Of a stretch of DNA of 64,000 bases, positions 11,588 to 23,005 are shown in pieces. Below the pieces are notes generated by a model that saw nothing but the letters and a program-made list of their open reading frames with translations, did no database searches and was not told where the DNA came from. The position numbers were made by a program, and so were the translations under genes. The stretch is from Haliclystus octoradiatus. Taxonomy: Eukaryota > Cnidaria > Staurozoa > Stauromedusae > Haliclystidae. The stretch covers positions 19,432,241 through 19,496,240 of the forward strand of contig OU744453.1 of NCBI GenBank assembly GCA_916610825.1, written 5' to 3'. Within the stretch, counting starts at the first letter, position 1, and the number at the start of each line of letters is the position of its first letter.

Positions 11588-11630
11588 TCTGTCTGAAGAT
11601 CGCATAAAGCGTGAAACTCTGAGTAACAGA
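11588..11630 (+). ncRNA. Hammerhead ribozyme motif, complete core (plus-strand copy)
   Basis: Helix I TCTGT pairs with ACAGA (five pairs). The core is CTGAAGA; helix II CGC/GCG has a T-T mismatch next to the core; then GAAA; helix III ACT-CTG-AGT; cleavage triplet GTA. It is one arm of a near-perfect inverted repeat with the motif at 11535-11577. Confidence 0.75.
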
Positions 11631-12653
11631 AAAATGTGAAGTCATTGACTTTATGTATTTACAAATATCTATTATATATTTTAATATTATTTTACTTCAT
11701 TCTTTCAGGTTTCCTGTCAGAAAGATCTCGATGATGTTTACAATTTGACGCAGCCTACATATCCCATCTTCTGTAAAACGATAATTAATTATTGTAACTT
11801 TTGTATCAGATATTTTGAATAAAACTACGCATAAAATAAATTAATATATTGACCGACGAAACATTGTTAAACTAGAAATAGAATTCGGAAAGAATGTCGG
11901 TCTCATAGAGTCATAGTTATTAATTATCATTAATGAGGTAATCATAATTATGATAACGAACTTGTATTTTAGTTGTTGAATGATGAATTATATGATAAAA
12001 AGAAACATTTAAAAGTGATATTACTGCTCTTAACCCAACACCATAGAAGATGAACCATCAGTAGGGGAAGGCTTCACTTAAGAGCAGCCTCATCTCCAAG
12101 TACACATATTAAATGGAGAGGCACACGCAAACGAGACAATCATGGAGTAATAGCCTCATTTCCATGCTAGCATTGGGTTCACAGGAACGAGGCTAGCTTT
12201 ATCGAATGCAGACCAGTAAATGACGCGAGCTTCTGACGCCACTTCTTCAGTTTTCAAAACAGGACAAAATCAGGACAAAATAGTCGAATATGAAGACAAT
12301 TATTCAAATGGTATTTATACTATTTTAAAGTTTGAGTATAGTGGCACGCTTTTGCCAGCACTGCGCATGCGCAGTCACGATTTGACGCTTCTTTTACTCG
12401 CGTTATCGCGTGCTCATAGTTTGCAGCTGATTCTTAATACCTTTGCCTTACCAATAGCACAACTTTTATCAACTTATTAACGCCTAGACGCTTACGATTC
12501 TGACTCCGGTAGATCCTCTCAGAGAATCTGCGGTCCGTCCAGACCGCAGGCCAAATCAAACTACGGAAGATCGAATCACATAATTAGTAACAGGGAATAA
12601 GTTATGCCAGTTTAGTAGCAAAGACTTAAGCATCAGTACTACCATGACAACTA

Positions 12654-12819
12654 CAGTCAAACATGTTATAACGGTCACCTCTATACAGCGGCCACTCTTG
12701 CATTGTCTAAAATAGTATTTTCTATTGAATTAAGCCTGTATACCACATCAATGGCCACCTGTCTATAGCGGTCAATTTATCTATCTCTCGCAGCTGGCTG
12801 TTATATACAGGTTTAACGG
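12654..12819. mobile_element. TIR MITE, family A
   Basis: TA/CAGTCAAACATGTTATAAC at the left, AACCTGTATATAACAG-type sequence in inverse at the right. The interior carries GGTCACCTCTATACAGCGG and TAGTATTTTCTATTGAAT, shared by all copies. Confidence 0.7.
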
Positions 12820-13139
12820 TATGCTACAGATCACATAGATACACATTTGAAGTTGATCTCTGCTGGCAACATTCGACGGATGGGATACATGCATAATTAG
12901 AAGCACCCTTACACACACAAGAGTAAAGGCTCATACCTGCCTCACTTACATGTTATAAATTAAAATCTCAATTCAAATTCAGCAATCACATTGATTAGAG
13001 TTCCATTTAGTGATATTCTTATTCTGATCAAACAATGAGATCAATTTAAAATGCACTTGAGAAGAGAAAGCACTGCTAATCCATAGAAGGACAAACATCA
13101 AGGGAAAGACAAATTACACCTTCCAAATGTCAAGAGTAT

Positions 13140-13145
13140 TTTATT
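13140..13145 (-). terminator. Candidate poly(A) signal of RPL29
   Basis: The minus strand reads AATAAA about 75 bases downstream of the RPL29 stop, a normal distance for a compact ribosomal protein gene. Confidence 0.6.
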
Positions 13146-13220
13146 CACATTTTATCAACACGGTCAAATAACCAGTTAAGATATTACACCAGAGTCAATT
13201 ACAATCCAGATAATGCGAGT

Positions 13221-15632
13221 CTATGGCTTGGCAACAGCAGCAACCTGTTTGTTATGTTTCTTGGCAAATCTCATGTTGCGGAGAAATTTAGGATCAACCT
13301 AAATACACAAAAAATACAAGAACAGGTTAGTTGCAGTTGCCACAAATTTGGAGCGTACGTTTTAACCCTAATACGTGGTTCATACGCCATTCTGTACGTG
13401 TGCTATCATATTCCTGTTGAGAACGCCTTCAGATCGACTACATGGATCATTTAGTTTCAGACAAATGTCATAATAATTCCATGATCTTATTACTGATTAT
13501 AGTATTGCAGTAGTCAATATTTAATCCTAACTTAAATAACCAAACCAAAAAGTTTGATGTGTACCACTGCCTGTGAGCTTAGACACAAAATGGCAATTTT
13601 TAATTCAAAATAGCGAAAACCACAGTCACCGTAACTTTAGCATGTGGGGATAAAAGTAGGGATCCGGAACTCTGAGCTGAACTAACCAAAAATCAGAAGT
13701 TTGTAATTTTGTGAAAAGAATTCAGTAGGATTTAACAGACATTCTTACTACAAAAAAGCTCTTGTGATTCCCATGCTAGAGTCCAATAATTTGCTTGTGA
13801 TGTAAATTGGATTTTACTGACTTCAGAATTGCAAATCAACAATGTCGTGGTAATTCCACATTTATGTCTATTTTGAGAAAGGATTATGTAGCAAAAGTTC
13901 CAGTTGTCGCTTTGATTTCAATAGAATTATATAGTGATTTTAATTATGAAATATATTTATTGCTTCATCCAGGACATTGTTAGGGAAAATTCATAAAAAC
14001 ATTTAGGCAAACTTGGGATTAGGGAAGGTAAAACCTTTTCTCGGACCCTGCAAGTTGGGCTAAAACCGTGTACATCAGTTGCAGACCACTCGGAACATGT
14101 AACTCATTTCACACAAATTTATCAGCGTAGCAGTAGAAGAAAATATGCAGCACCGTTTTGTTCTAATTATTACTATATTCAATAACTTGGTACTGTAATA
14201 CTCAAATATTTCAAGGAATTATGAAAACTCTATTGCTATTGGGATATTGTTTAATCTAAGACTAGTTTAAAAATCAAATGTTATTCGCCTACATTATTCA
14301 TTGCAAAATTGACATGTGACATGTTACATTCTCTGTAAAAGGGTGTTCGAAAATTGAGATATAATTTACATTCAAGTTGATCGTTGAGGCCTAGCTTGCA
14401 TTACATGTGTTTGATTTTTCTCCGCTTTCAATATTTGATTTCGCCATTTAGTAAAGTTAGCAGCAATCAAAAGACCACGAAAGTCAACAAACAAAGACAT
14501 TGATAAATTGCACATGCGCGCCTGAAGTAGGTGTTTTTCAGCACTTTTTTTTGCCACAATCTATAAATTTCTTTGAGATGTTTAGCTGCAGTTTAGTAAT
14601 TTAAAATCCCTTATCAATTTTTTTTCAATAAAATTCAAATCCAATTTCACAATTTCCAGAACCACATCAATAAAATTTGAGTATATCTTAAAATTCTGGC
14701 ATTTAACAACGATGCAGTTTAGTAACAAGGTCAATAATTGTAATTTTCATTTGTGCAAAGTAAAAAGCATATTGTTTTGCAAGTGGAGTGAAGCTATCAT
14801 TACTTAGTTAGCTATTAGTCCTAATCTAGTACAAAATTCCATAGATATAAACTTCTCATTGTTTCTGTTCTGTGAGACAGTGAGTATGTTACCTCGGGAA
14901 TTAATGCAAAATATACAGATGATGAATTAACAGAAAAAATCGGCCTCAAAATCTTGGAAAATGTGAATGCTGAAGATTTAGGGCCTCCTTTGATAGCAGT
15001 AATTTACATAATGAATTTTTGTTGAAAGAGTTCTATTGTGTTTAAATAAACGTATATACATGTACACTACACATACGAGAAACTATTAATCTCAAGTCTA
15101 ATTTCATCGGCCTAAGTTTAGTTTGGAAGATATTTGAGTGAGAACTCAACATATACAAACACAACTACGTCTCATTCTGCTCTACTGCATTTTGTAGATC
15201 ATAAGTACGACAAGACACAAGTCACAATCAGGGTCCGACAAAAGGTTCAGCCTTCTGGGATCCTAGAGGCATTACAACAACTTCTTCTGAATTTTTGTTG
15301 ATGCTTGACCAATAAATCATTAAAATTATCAATTTTCTTCTGAATTTTCTCCAACCTTCCGGAATCTAGGGTTCCAGGATTCCTACTTTTGTCGGACCCT
15401 GGTCACAACACAATCACTGCTGCAATAGATAGGCGGTAGGCCCACTTACCCCTTTCAAAGATGGGTATTTATCTTTTCTTGGCTTTTTTATACCATTACG
15501 ATGGGCTTTGTGGTCTATAAAACAACACAAGCTAAATTACTACCATATTGACAAGAAAAAGAATCGATTCCAATAAAAATAACAAACTTAATTACTTTGG
15601 TTGTGATTGGTGTGATTCTTAGATTTAGCCAT
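13221..15632 (-). CDS. RPL29: 60S ribosomal protein eL29 (RPL29)
   Basis: Three exons read on the minus strand: 15596-15632, 15450-15514 and 13221-13298. They sum to 180 nt, exactly 59 codons plus TAG. The protein starts MAKSKNHTNHNQNHKAHRNG and continues IKKPRKDKYPSLKG, then VDPKFLRNMRFAKKHNKQ and VAAVAKP. This is the universal eL29 core. Introns are phase 1 (after Gln12) and phase 0 (after KG). The length equals the short fungal form; vertebrate eL29 has a long Lys/Ala-rich tail that is absent here. The start has A at -3 and G at +4. The second intron (about 2.15 kb) holds no recognised gene. eL29 is a small basic component of the large subunit near the exit/stalk region. Confidence 0.93.
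13299..15449 (-). other. Second intron of RPL29
   Basis: This 2.15-kb intron has no coding exon I can support. It holds a clean 173-bp MITE at 15229-15401 and a decayed stretch related to the same family near 13640-14055, whose right end again reads CTCGGACCCTG. Ribosomal protein introns often host snoRNAs. I could not identify box C/D or H/ACA structures by eye. Confidence 0.5.
15229..15401. mobile_element. hAT-like MITE, family D
   Basis: Perfect 16-bp terminal inverted repeats (CAGGGTCCGACAAAAG) with an 8-bp duplication GTCACAAT/GTCACAAC (7 of 8) bound 173 bp in RPL29 intron 2. Confidence 0.85.
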
Positions 15633-17143
15633 AGTAAGTTTTCCTCTCCAAATATGAAGTAAAATACAACCTTCAGGAAATAAATGATACATAAATTACA
15701 TTATAAACAAATATGAAGACCAAAACACCAAGGATTATAATGATATTTGCAGATATATTTTTGATAATTTCTTGCGAACTTACAATTTCGATGGACGGCT
15801 GTTCAGAGAATGTTGACAAGATCGGCAGCCCTCTTGGCTCGCCCCAGCTTTCCATCCCCGTAAACTTGAATCATGCTCTACGCGAGGGAGTACAACCCCT
15901 AAACTCCTTCTTATTATAAATTACTTTACAACTTTCACAATTCTTATTAAATCCCCAAATTTGGTTCCACAGAAGGATTGAGGTCATAAAACATCTCTCA
16001 CATGATAAGAACATAATATATTCTCATTTCTCGAGATTTGAATCTGAATTATCCGATCCAGGTTAACGGTTTGAATCCAGATCCAAGCACGGAGAAGTTG
16101 GAAACTACGAGGTTCACATTATACATTTCCATGAAAGTCATAATTGTATGATAACATTAGAAGTATCCCAATGTATATGATTTTCATGAAATTCTCTTTT
16201 AATCGTAGCGAATTTGCTAGGAGTAGATGCAAGACTGAATTTTGTAGTTTGCTGGACATTCCGTGCTATCATATTCACTAGAATATATTCTAGTGACTAT
16301 GGTGCTATACTACTAGTACTATACTATGGTACTACCCAAAGCCATCGATGGCTCTGACCCGTAGGTTGATTTGATTATTAATCTCGTTTCACAAAACATT
16401 GTCACATATTTTTAGCATTGTCGTATTATAGTTGCATATTTTTTGACCACTGTAGCGTTGGTGACAGTAAACTAAACATTATGTTTTCTGAAAACAAATA
16501 ATTATTTTCTATTTTTATTCACATCAGAATCGATTTTATCACCGACATTTGATCTGGGTGTTTCCGTTTTATCAATGCCATAGAAATAAGTTTTAAACTC
16601 ATCACAAATAATTTGAGGTTTGTTTCATAAGCTCAATCTATTATGTTTATTATACTAAATATATTCTTTAAATTGATACGATAACCTTCGCTTCGTGGGT
16701 TTCCGATTAGATTGTGAATTAAAATTCCCCAAGGGTGGGCCATTTTGAAACAAAACATAATAGTCATAATATAAATTAGTATCAGAAAAATAATAAAAAC
16801 ACTGCAAAAAACAACTTTTATTTCTGAAAAAATATTTGATCAATGAATTTAATATTCTACCTTTCTGATATATATATGTATATATATATGTCTGTAATAT
16901 ATGCTGTATATTTATAATAAATCTATCTTGAATGTAGAAAAATATATATAAAGGATTATAATAATATAAACATATTATACAATAATAATTTTTTTTCATA
17001 CAAAAATAATCTATAAACTGTATATCATATACAAAATTATCAAAGCTTATTTGTAGCTAAGAAAATGGAGAAACCAACTTGAGTTGACATAACAATTATT
17101 TTACAAAGCGGTGTGTTATATGTTCAATATCATATATTCTTTA
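15633..17143. other. Intergenic region between RPL29 start and DUSP stop
   Basis: It holds the RPL29 promoter and 5' UTR near 15633 and the DUSP 3' UTR below 17144. Very AT-rich with TA runs (16868-16890). No exon with coding character was seen. Confidence 0.4.
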
Positions 17144-19746
17144 TTAACATGAAGCTAATAATAAAACATTATTGTCTTCCTGGCATTCACAATCAGATGT
17201 AAATGAAGGACTAGAGCTAAGTGTACTAATACTACTTCTACTACTTGGTGTATCTGAAATTCGACTTCTTTCAAAATCCATTAATTGTCCCATGAAGTTA
17301 AAATTCGGTGCAACATTTGCTTTTTTCTGTTTAACAAAATCATAAGCGTCATTTAAACTACAGTTGTGTTTCACCATTACATAAGCAATTATAATTGTGC
17401 TTGAACGAGATATTCCACCAACACAATGAACCAAAACATTTAGACCAGAATCGCGGGCTGAATCTAAACAAATAAACAAACGATTATTATTAACAAATAA
17501 TAAAACATAAATAAAAGCATTATTGATAACAAATAACATTATAATTTATTAAAATGATAAACTTGGCAAAATAGTTTATTAATATAGGCTCGACGTTTTT
17601 GAAAATACATCTCTGACTAAAATTGGACTTTTTATGATTTAAAAAACTTGAAAATTACAGTTGGTATCAAGCTGCAATGCAAGATTGGTTTACAATAAAA
17701 TCATTAATGATCAATCTACAATGACAACAAATGAAATGCATCAGATAAAAATGATGTAAATGGAAGTAGAAATTTGATCAATGAATGGATAATATTATTG
17801 GATGCAAAATGTTCAGTCAAAACAAATAAAATAATTCATAAAATTGACCCTAGAAACTCGATCAATGAATGAAGAGTATTGTATTGTTGGAGATAGTAAG
17901 GTGTTAATAATTATCATTTTTAATATGAACGGTAAACAAATAAACGAACACTCAAATACAATTGACACCGCATCAAGAATTGTGTAATTCTTCACAGGTC
18001 TTGAACATTAAAAAAGTGACATTACTTTACCCAAATTGCATGTCAATCCAAAATAATGGACGCCAAAGTTTTTTAACGGAACAACGTCAAAATGTACAAA
18101 TCAAAGTAATGGTACGATAAGGAACCGTGTCTGATAAGGAAATTTAGGGATAGGTAGGAAACGACGCACAACGAACACTTTATCAACTAAAGCCAACAGG
18201 AAAACAGCACTGCGTGAGTGAATTTCCTAAAAGCGAGTTGATTTTGAATGATTTCATGAAAGAAATAGTCAAGATAACAGCAGGACAACAACACGAAAAA
18301 ACATATAATATTTTTAGAAAAGAAAAATTGGGTTGATATTGTTTAAGAAAGATCTTGAAAGCTAATACCTTGATATTGGTATTTACAATAAGCAAAGAAA
18401 ATGGTTGCTTGGTCAACATAAACAATTAAAGCAGCACATTATTCAGTTCCGGCATTTTACGACTTTTTGAAGCCAATCGATTTGAAATTGTCAAAATCAG
18501 TGAATTTCAAAATATATCCTCTTTGTTGTTATAAAAAGTTAGTGAGCAAGCACTATTCGCCTACACGCTTTTATATTTTAGAAGAAGGATAACATTGTTA
18601 TTTGTTAATAACATCAACTAACTGTACATACATTCAACATAAACAAACTCACGATTGAACATAATTATAAACACGATGAAACTTACCGATAAAATCGAAG
18701 GCTTTATCGAATGAAATCTCTAAATTGCCACTCCAATTATCTTGAACTGATAATTGTAAATAGCTCATGTTATCTTCATTTTCGAAATAATTTGGTAAAT
18801 CATCGGTGACATTTAAAACATGAGTGATGTTTTTAGTAGATAATTGCTCCCAATTTGATGCATCGACTTTTGAACCGAGATATAATCGCGGTATAATTTG
18901 TACCGCAGTGCAACAATCTGGACGATAAAGTCGTGTTTCTTTCGTATAGATTGGTGTTGATGGCTCAATTGATAAATTATTGTCATCCTCTTGGTTAATT
19001 TCGTCTTGATTATTATTTGTATCAACGAGTTTTAAGCCAGCCAAAGAAAGAACAGTTTTATTTACTTCGCTGCCTTCGCCACATTGACATAAATGTGGAT
19101 AACATTCCTCAAATCTTCGATAACCGCCTAAAAGAAAGAGTAATAAATTAAACATTAACAAACTAATGAAATTAGGTTTAACCACCAATTTCAACGAGTT
19201 ATTAATAAAAGGCATTCTAACAAAAGCAGCGTCAAATTGTCTGTTTCACTCGCCATCAAATTCTACAACGAACACGTACGGCCTTTCAACAATACTGTAA
19301 CACTTACCATCTAAATAACAGATTTTATTGTCTTCGGATAGTTTTGCCAAAAGAAATTCAAGGACAGGATTCTCAGTGCACACTTCGTTGTCTTCATCTT
19401 CCGCAGTCAAATAACTTGATTCATCGTAGATAATTATTCGCTCATACTCTGTCCGTTTCACAAACTTTGCTTTTGCTGCTTCGGAATTCAACAGATTAAT
19501 CAGTGGTAAGTTGCCTTTTCGCAGTCGACGAAGGATTAACGAGGGAATATGCAGGTTTATGGCTCCCTCGACATGAGCTTGACAATATTCTGTGTAAGGT
19601 CTGCAATCCAGTAGTAAAATCTCTGATTCTAATTCAAATTGTGAGTAAAGCCACATCGGATTTTCAGCTCTGTATTTCATGGTTGTTGGTGCTGTAGTGA
19701 CGGGTGGCAATAATGAACACGGTGCTTCATTACTCAACGATGGCAT
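17144..19746 (-). CDS. DUSP6-like: Dual-specificity MAP kinase phosphatase, DUSP6/7/9-like
   Basis: Three exons on the minus strand, 19308-19746, 18687-19127 and 17144-17463, total 1200 nt (399 aa). The start ATG at 19746 has a perfect GCCACC context. Residues about 25-140 form the rhodanese/CH2 domain; [10 protein letters not shown] at 71-80 is the kinase-interaction motif (ERK docking). An acidic Asn/Asp-rich linker follows. The catalytic domain starts near 205 (IIPRLYLGS); Asp276 in VQDNWS is the expected general acid; the signature is HCVGGISRS with Cys307 and Arg313. [15 protein letters not shown] matches the DUSP6/7/9 subgroup, and a Ser-rich tail ends the protein. It should dephosphorylate both the Thr and Tyr of ERK in the cytoplasm. 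The signature differs from the usual HCxAGxSRS by Gly for Ala and Ser for the residue after SRS; Cys and Arg are kept. Both introns are phase 1. Confidence 0.92.
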
Positions 19747-22700
19747 GGTGGCAAACACGTTGGATAAAAAACAACGGACAGGTTGAATCAATAACCAAAG
19801 CAGACAAGACTAAGCATGAAATTCCGAAACACAAGCGCGACTTTTCATACAAACTCGATGTTCACATAGCAATGGGTTTGGCGGTAATGAGTTACTCTAA
19901 AGATCACCGTTGTATTTATATGAACAATTTGAACCAATCGTAGGCTGAGTTTATCGATTGACTGTCGTGTAAAAACAATAGATTTGATGTGCTTCGTTGC
20001 ATACCGGAAACTCCTACGCGACAACAACGACAAACGGTGTTTTATTTCAAATTGTTCAAAGAGAAGATTTTGAAAAAGAGCATTGAATTATCAGGTTATG
20101 GATGAGCGAGTCATTTTACAAACTGATTAATTACCAGCAGCGAAATAAACTGCCTAGACATAAATCATGGTTTATGTTGTACAATTCCATTCTGGTTCAC
20201 GCTTTCAATATCAAACAGTTACTATTCTAATTTTATCCTTTCGGAATTTAAACTTATGCCTTTGAAGTGCACATCTTGACGTTGAGCTCGAAGTAATTGG
20301 AGAAAAGGCGTTAAAATGACACCTTTTACTATGTAAACATTCACGTCAGAGAAATTGCAATCAAAACTATGTGGTAAATGCAACACAAGAACGTATTTAA
20401 CAAATTAAATATATAAATCAACTGTTTTATATCGTGTAAATGTCATACTGATTTTGTGTTTCATTTATTGGAAGGAATTTAACATAATGATAATAATTGC
20501 ATCATACTATTTTAAGTTTAATTCAAATTTACAATACAATTTCTGATTCATCTCATAAAATCATCTTAACAACTTCAGAAAAACAGGATAAATAATATAA
20601 CGTCTATAGATGTGTACTGCTTTGCAGCTTTTTCTATTAATATCTCCCTAGCTTGTATCAAACTTGTATCATGTTAAAAATGATGACAAGTGAAATTTGA
20701 CACTTCAGTTATGTCAACCTTGTCCTGATGGTGCCCGTTAAACATTTGGGCACCTACCAGAGCAACTCAAACTGAAAGTCCTCCCTAAAATTAATCTCAT
20801 GGAATTAAAAATTCTTCAACAGTTCTCTCATACATTTATCCTATAGGCATGTAAATACCATTATGAAAAGAGTTGAAGTATGTCTTAAATTCCACATCAT
20901 CATGTTTCTTAGAATTATTCCTGTTACCTGTCTAGACCAGCGGATATTTTTCATATGTTTGTCATCGAACCACGTGGTCATTTTCGTTTCTCGGCTCGGA
21001 ATAAACTTCATTATGCGAACTCAGCAAAACATTCATAATCAGATACATTAAACTCTATTTATTTTATTTAACTGCTTGATCGAATAATTAATGTGATCAC
21101 AAAAGTAACAATTAAAATGAGTTTATGATTAGCTCAAAATTCATAGAGAATTCAGTAGATAATTGCACCCTCTATCAGTGACCAGCCTGTTGCTGGATTT
21201 CCGTAGCTAACGGGCAGAGAGGAGAGACGCTGCTCAGGTCGAACCATGGTCGAACAAAGTGTAAAGCGTGACTCACATGAGTCTATTGTTCCCATACATT
21301 CTCTCAGAATTTCAGTGTCATTAAATCATGATTCAATTAACATTTAGAGTTTTCATAATTTCCAAAATGTCAAATGTAGTTTAGAACATAATTTACAAGA
21401 AAAGTAGTAATAGTTTGACAGTTCTACATTTCAGCACATTGTTTGAAAGCAGATCACTCATTCCCAACAGTATATCGTATTTGTCCGATTCTATTTCTAT
21501 AAAAAATGCTTACATATGACTCAAAATTACTCCGATGTCAAGGTACTTCTTTCGTAAATGATTGTGTGTACTCTTTGTGCGGATTAAGTGTCGAATGGAA
21601 AAGGTCAAACAGTTTATGAACTATATTAAGAGCCTATGTAATGTATAACGGTTGCTTATATCGATATCGTTTGTTTAAGGGTTTGCTATTATTACGGCGG
21701 TGTAAATAAGATAGTCTGAGTAGATTATGGCCTATGATTCTATTTCTAGTACCATGTTGGTTAAAAGGCTGACTAATCTTGCAAAGTGCGTGGGAAAAAC
21801 AACAAGAAATTATAAATGTTAAAATCCGTTTGTGGCTGGTACATTTAAAATTATAACTATGTCTATTATTGTAAAAATTCACCGGAGTATTGTTATTGGT
21901 TTCTCCATAAGGACACCCTTGGTGGAAATAGAAAGATTATAATAGTGATATCTATAGTAATTCAAAGTCTTTGAATCGACCGCTATCATGTTTTCTTTTA
22001 TGTATGAAAGCACAACCAAAATGAAAACAATTATAGTCTGATGACGATTTTATTTTGAATAAAAACATACCAGATTGTGCTTAGCAAATCAATTAATCAA
22101 TTAATTCATTCATTAAATATGGATAATTCGATTGTATATAGCTGACCGTAATTATAAAAAATGTATTTTGAATGTATTAATTGCTGTGCCGATTATATCA
22201 TCAGAGTTGACCTAGTTTTGCTTGGACTAAGGCTCTTATTTCGAATTCGAGGTATTCGATTATTTATACGTGCTATTTATTATGCGTGCATTTATTTCTG
22301 CTATCCCGATGCCAAAAAACTCTATATTCTCTATAAACCATATTACAATATCAATTGATAAATATTCAACATACATATAATCATACATGGCAGAAATAAT
22401 GAATATAAATAATATCTAGCTATCAAAGTGTTTAAAAGACGTATAGACATTAGACAACCAAAGTCCATTGTCATTTTTAAGATGTTATGAAAATAAAAAA
22501 ACACTCAATTATATCGATGCTATAAGTTATAAAGTATATTTTGGGAACCTCTCACTGATATGACAATTTAATGTACTGGTATTTCCTAATCCCAATTTTG
22601 AGGCAAAACATTGCTTCCCACAGAAATAGCAAATAATTTAACAACGCTTGTGAAGAAGACATAACGGAATTTCCCAGACGAATAAGAGGACAAGGACGCT

Positions 22701-23005
22701 GAAATTGCACAGAAAGGGTTAAAAATACATGATTATTCGGCTTAAACATCAACATCAAATGACACAACACAACAGACCTAAAAATAAAATTTATAATAAC
22801 GTTTCAGTGGAGATTTCCTATCTACATATATATATATGTATTTACATGAACGAAGCAATTTATAATAATTCTTAAACATTTGAAACATGGTTCGAAGTAT
22901 ATGCATAAATATTATATTTTTACAACATTTCGATATAGTAGAAATAAAAACTCTACGAATGAATTGAACAATTTGAAAGTATGCTAATGTATAAATGACT
23001 GATTT
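19747..23005 (-). other. Intergenic region between the ANKRD26-like 3' end and DUSP start
   Basis: About 3.3 kb without a supported exon. It should contain the 3' UTR of the ANKRD26-like gene (below 23006; an ATTAAA on the minus strand at 22567-22572 is one candidate signal) and the promoter and 5' UTR of the DUSP gene (above 19746). The stretch is AT-rich. I saw no convincing TATA box or conserved element. Confidence 0.4.

Larger units (their letters stand above)
5671..13139. other. Gene-poor, repeat-rich intergenic region
   Basis: Between the CRELD and RPL29 3' ends (convergent genes) I find no supportable coding exon. It holds the CRELD 3' UTR, a decayed family C repeat, a GAT microsatellite (7002-7036), a SINE, the large palindrome, the hammerhead-bearing ends, an AATAAT microsatellite (8816-8835) and family A MITEs. 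Short open frames here lie inside repeats. Confidence 0.5.

Noticed and set aside
16655-16999. 114-codon open frame on the minus strand
   Set aside because: Tyr/Ile/Asn-rich translation of very AT-rich DNA with TA runs. No start context, no splice logic, and it lies in the expected DUSP 3' UTR.
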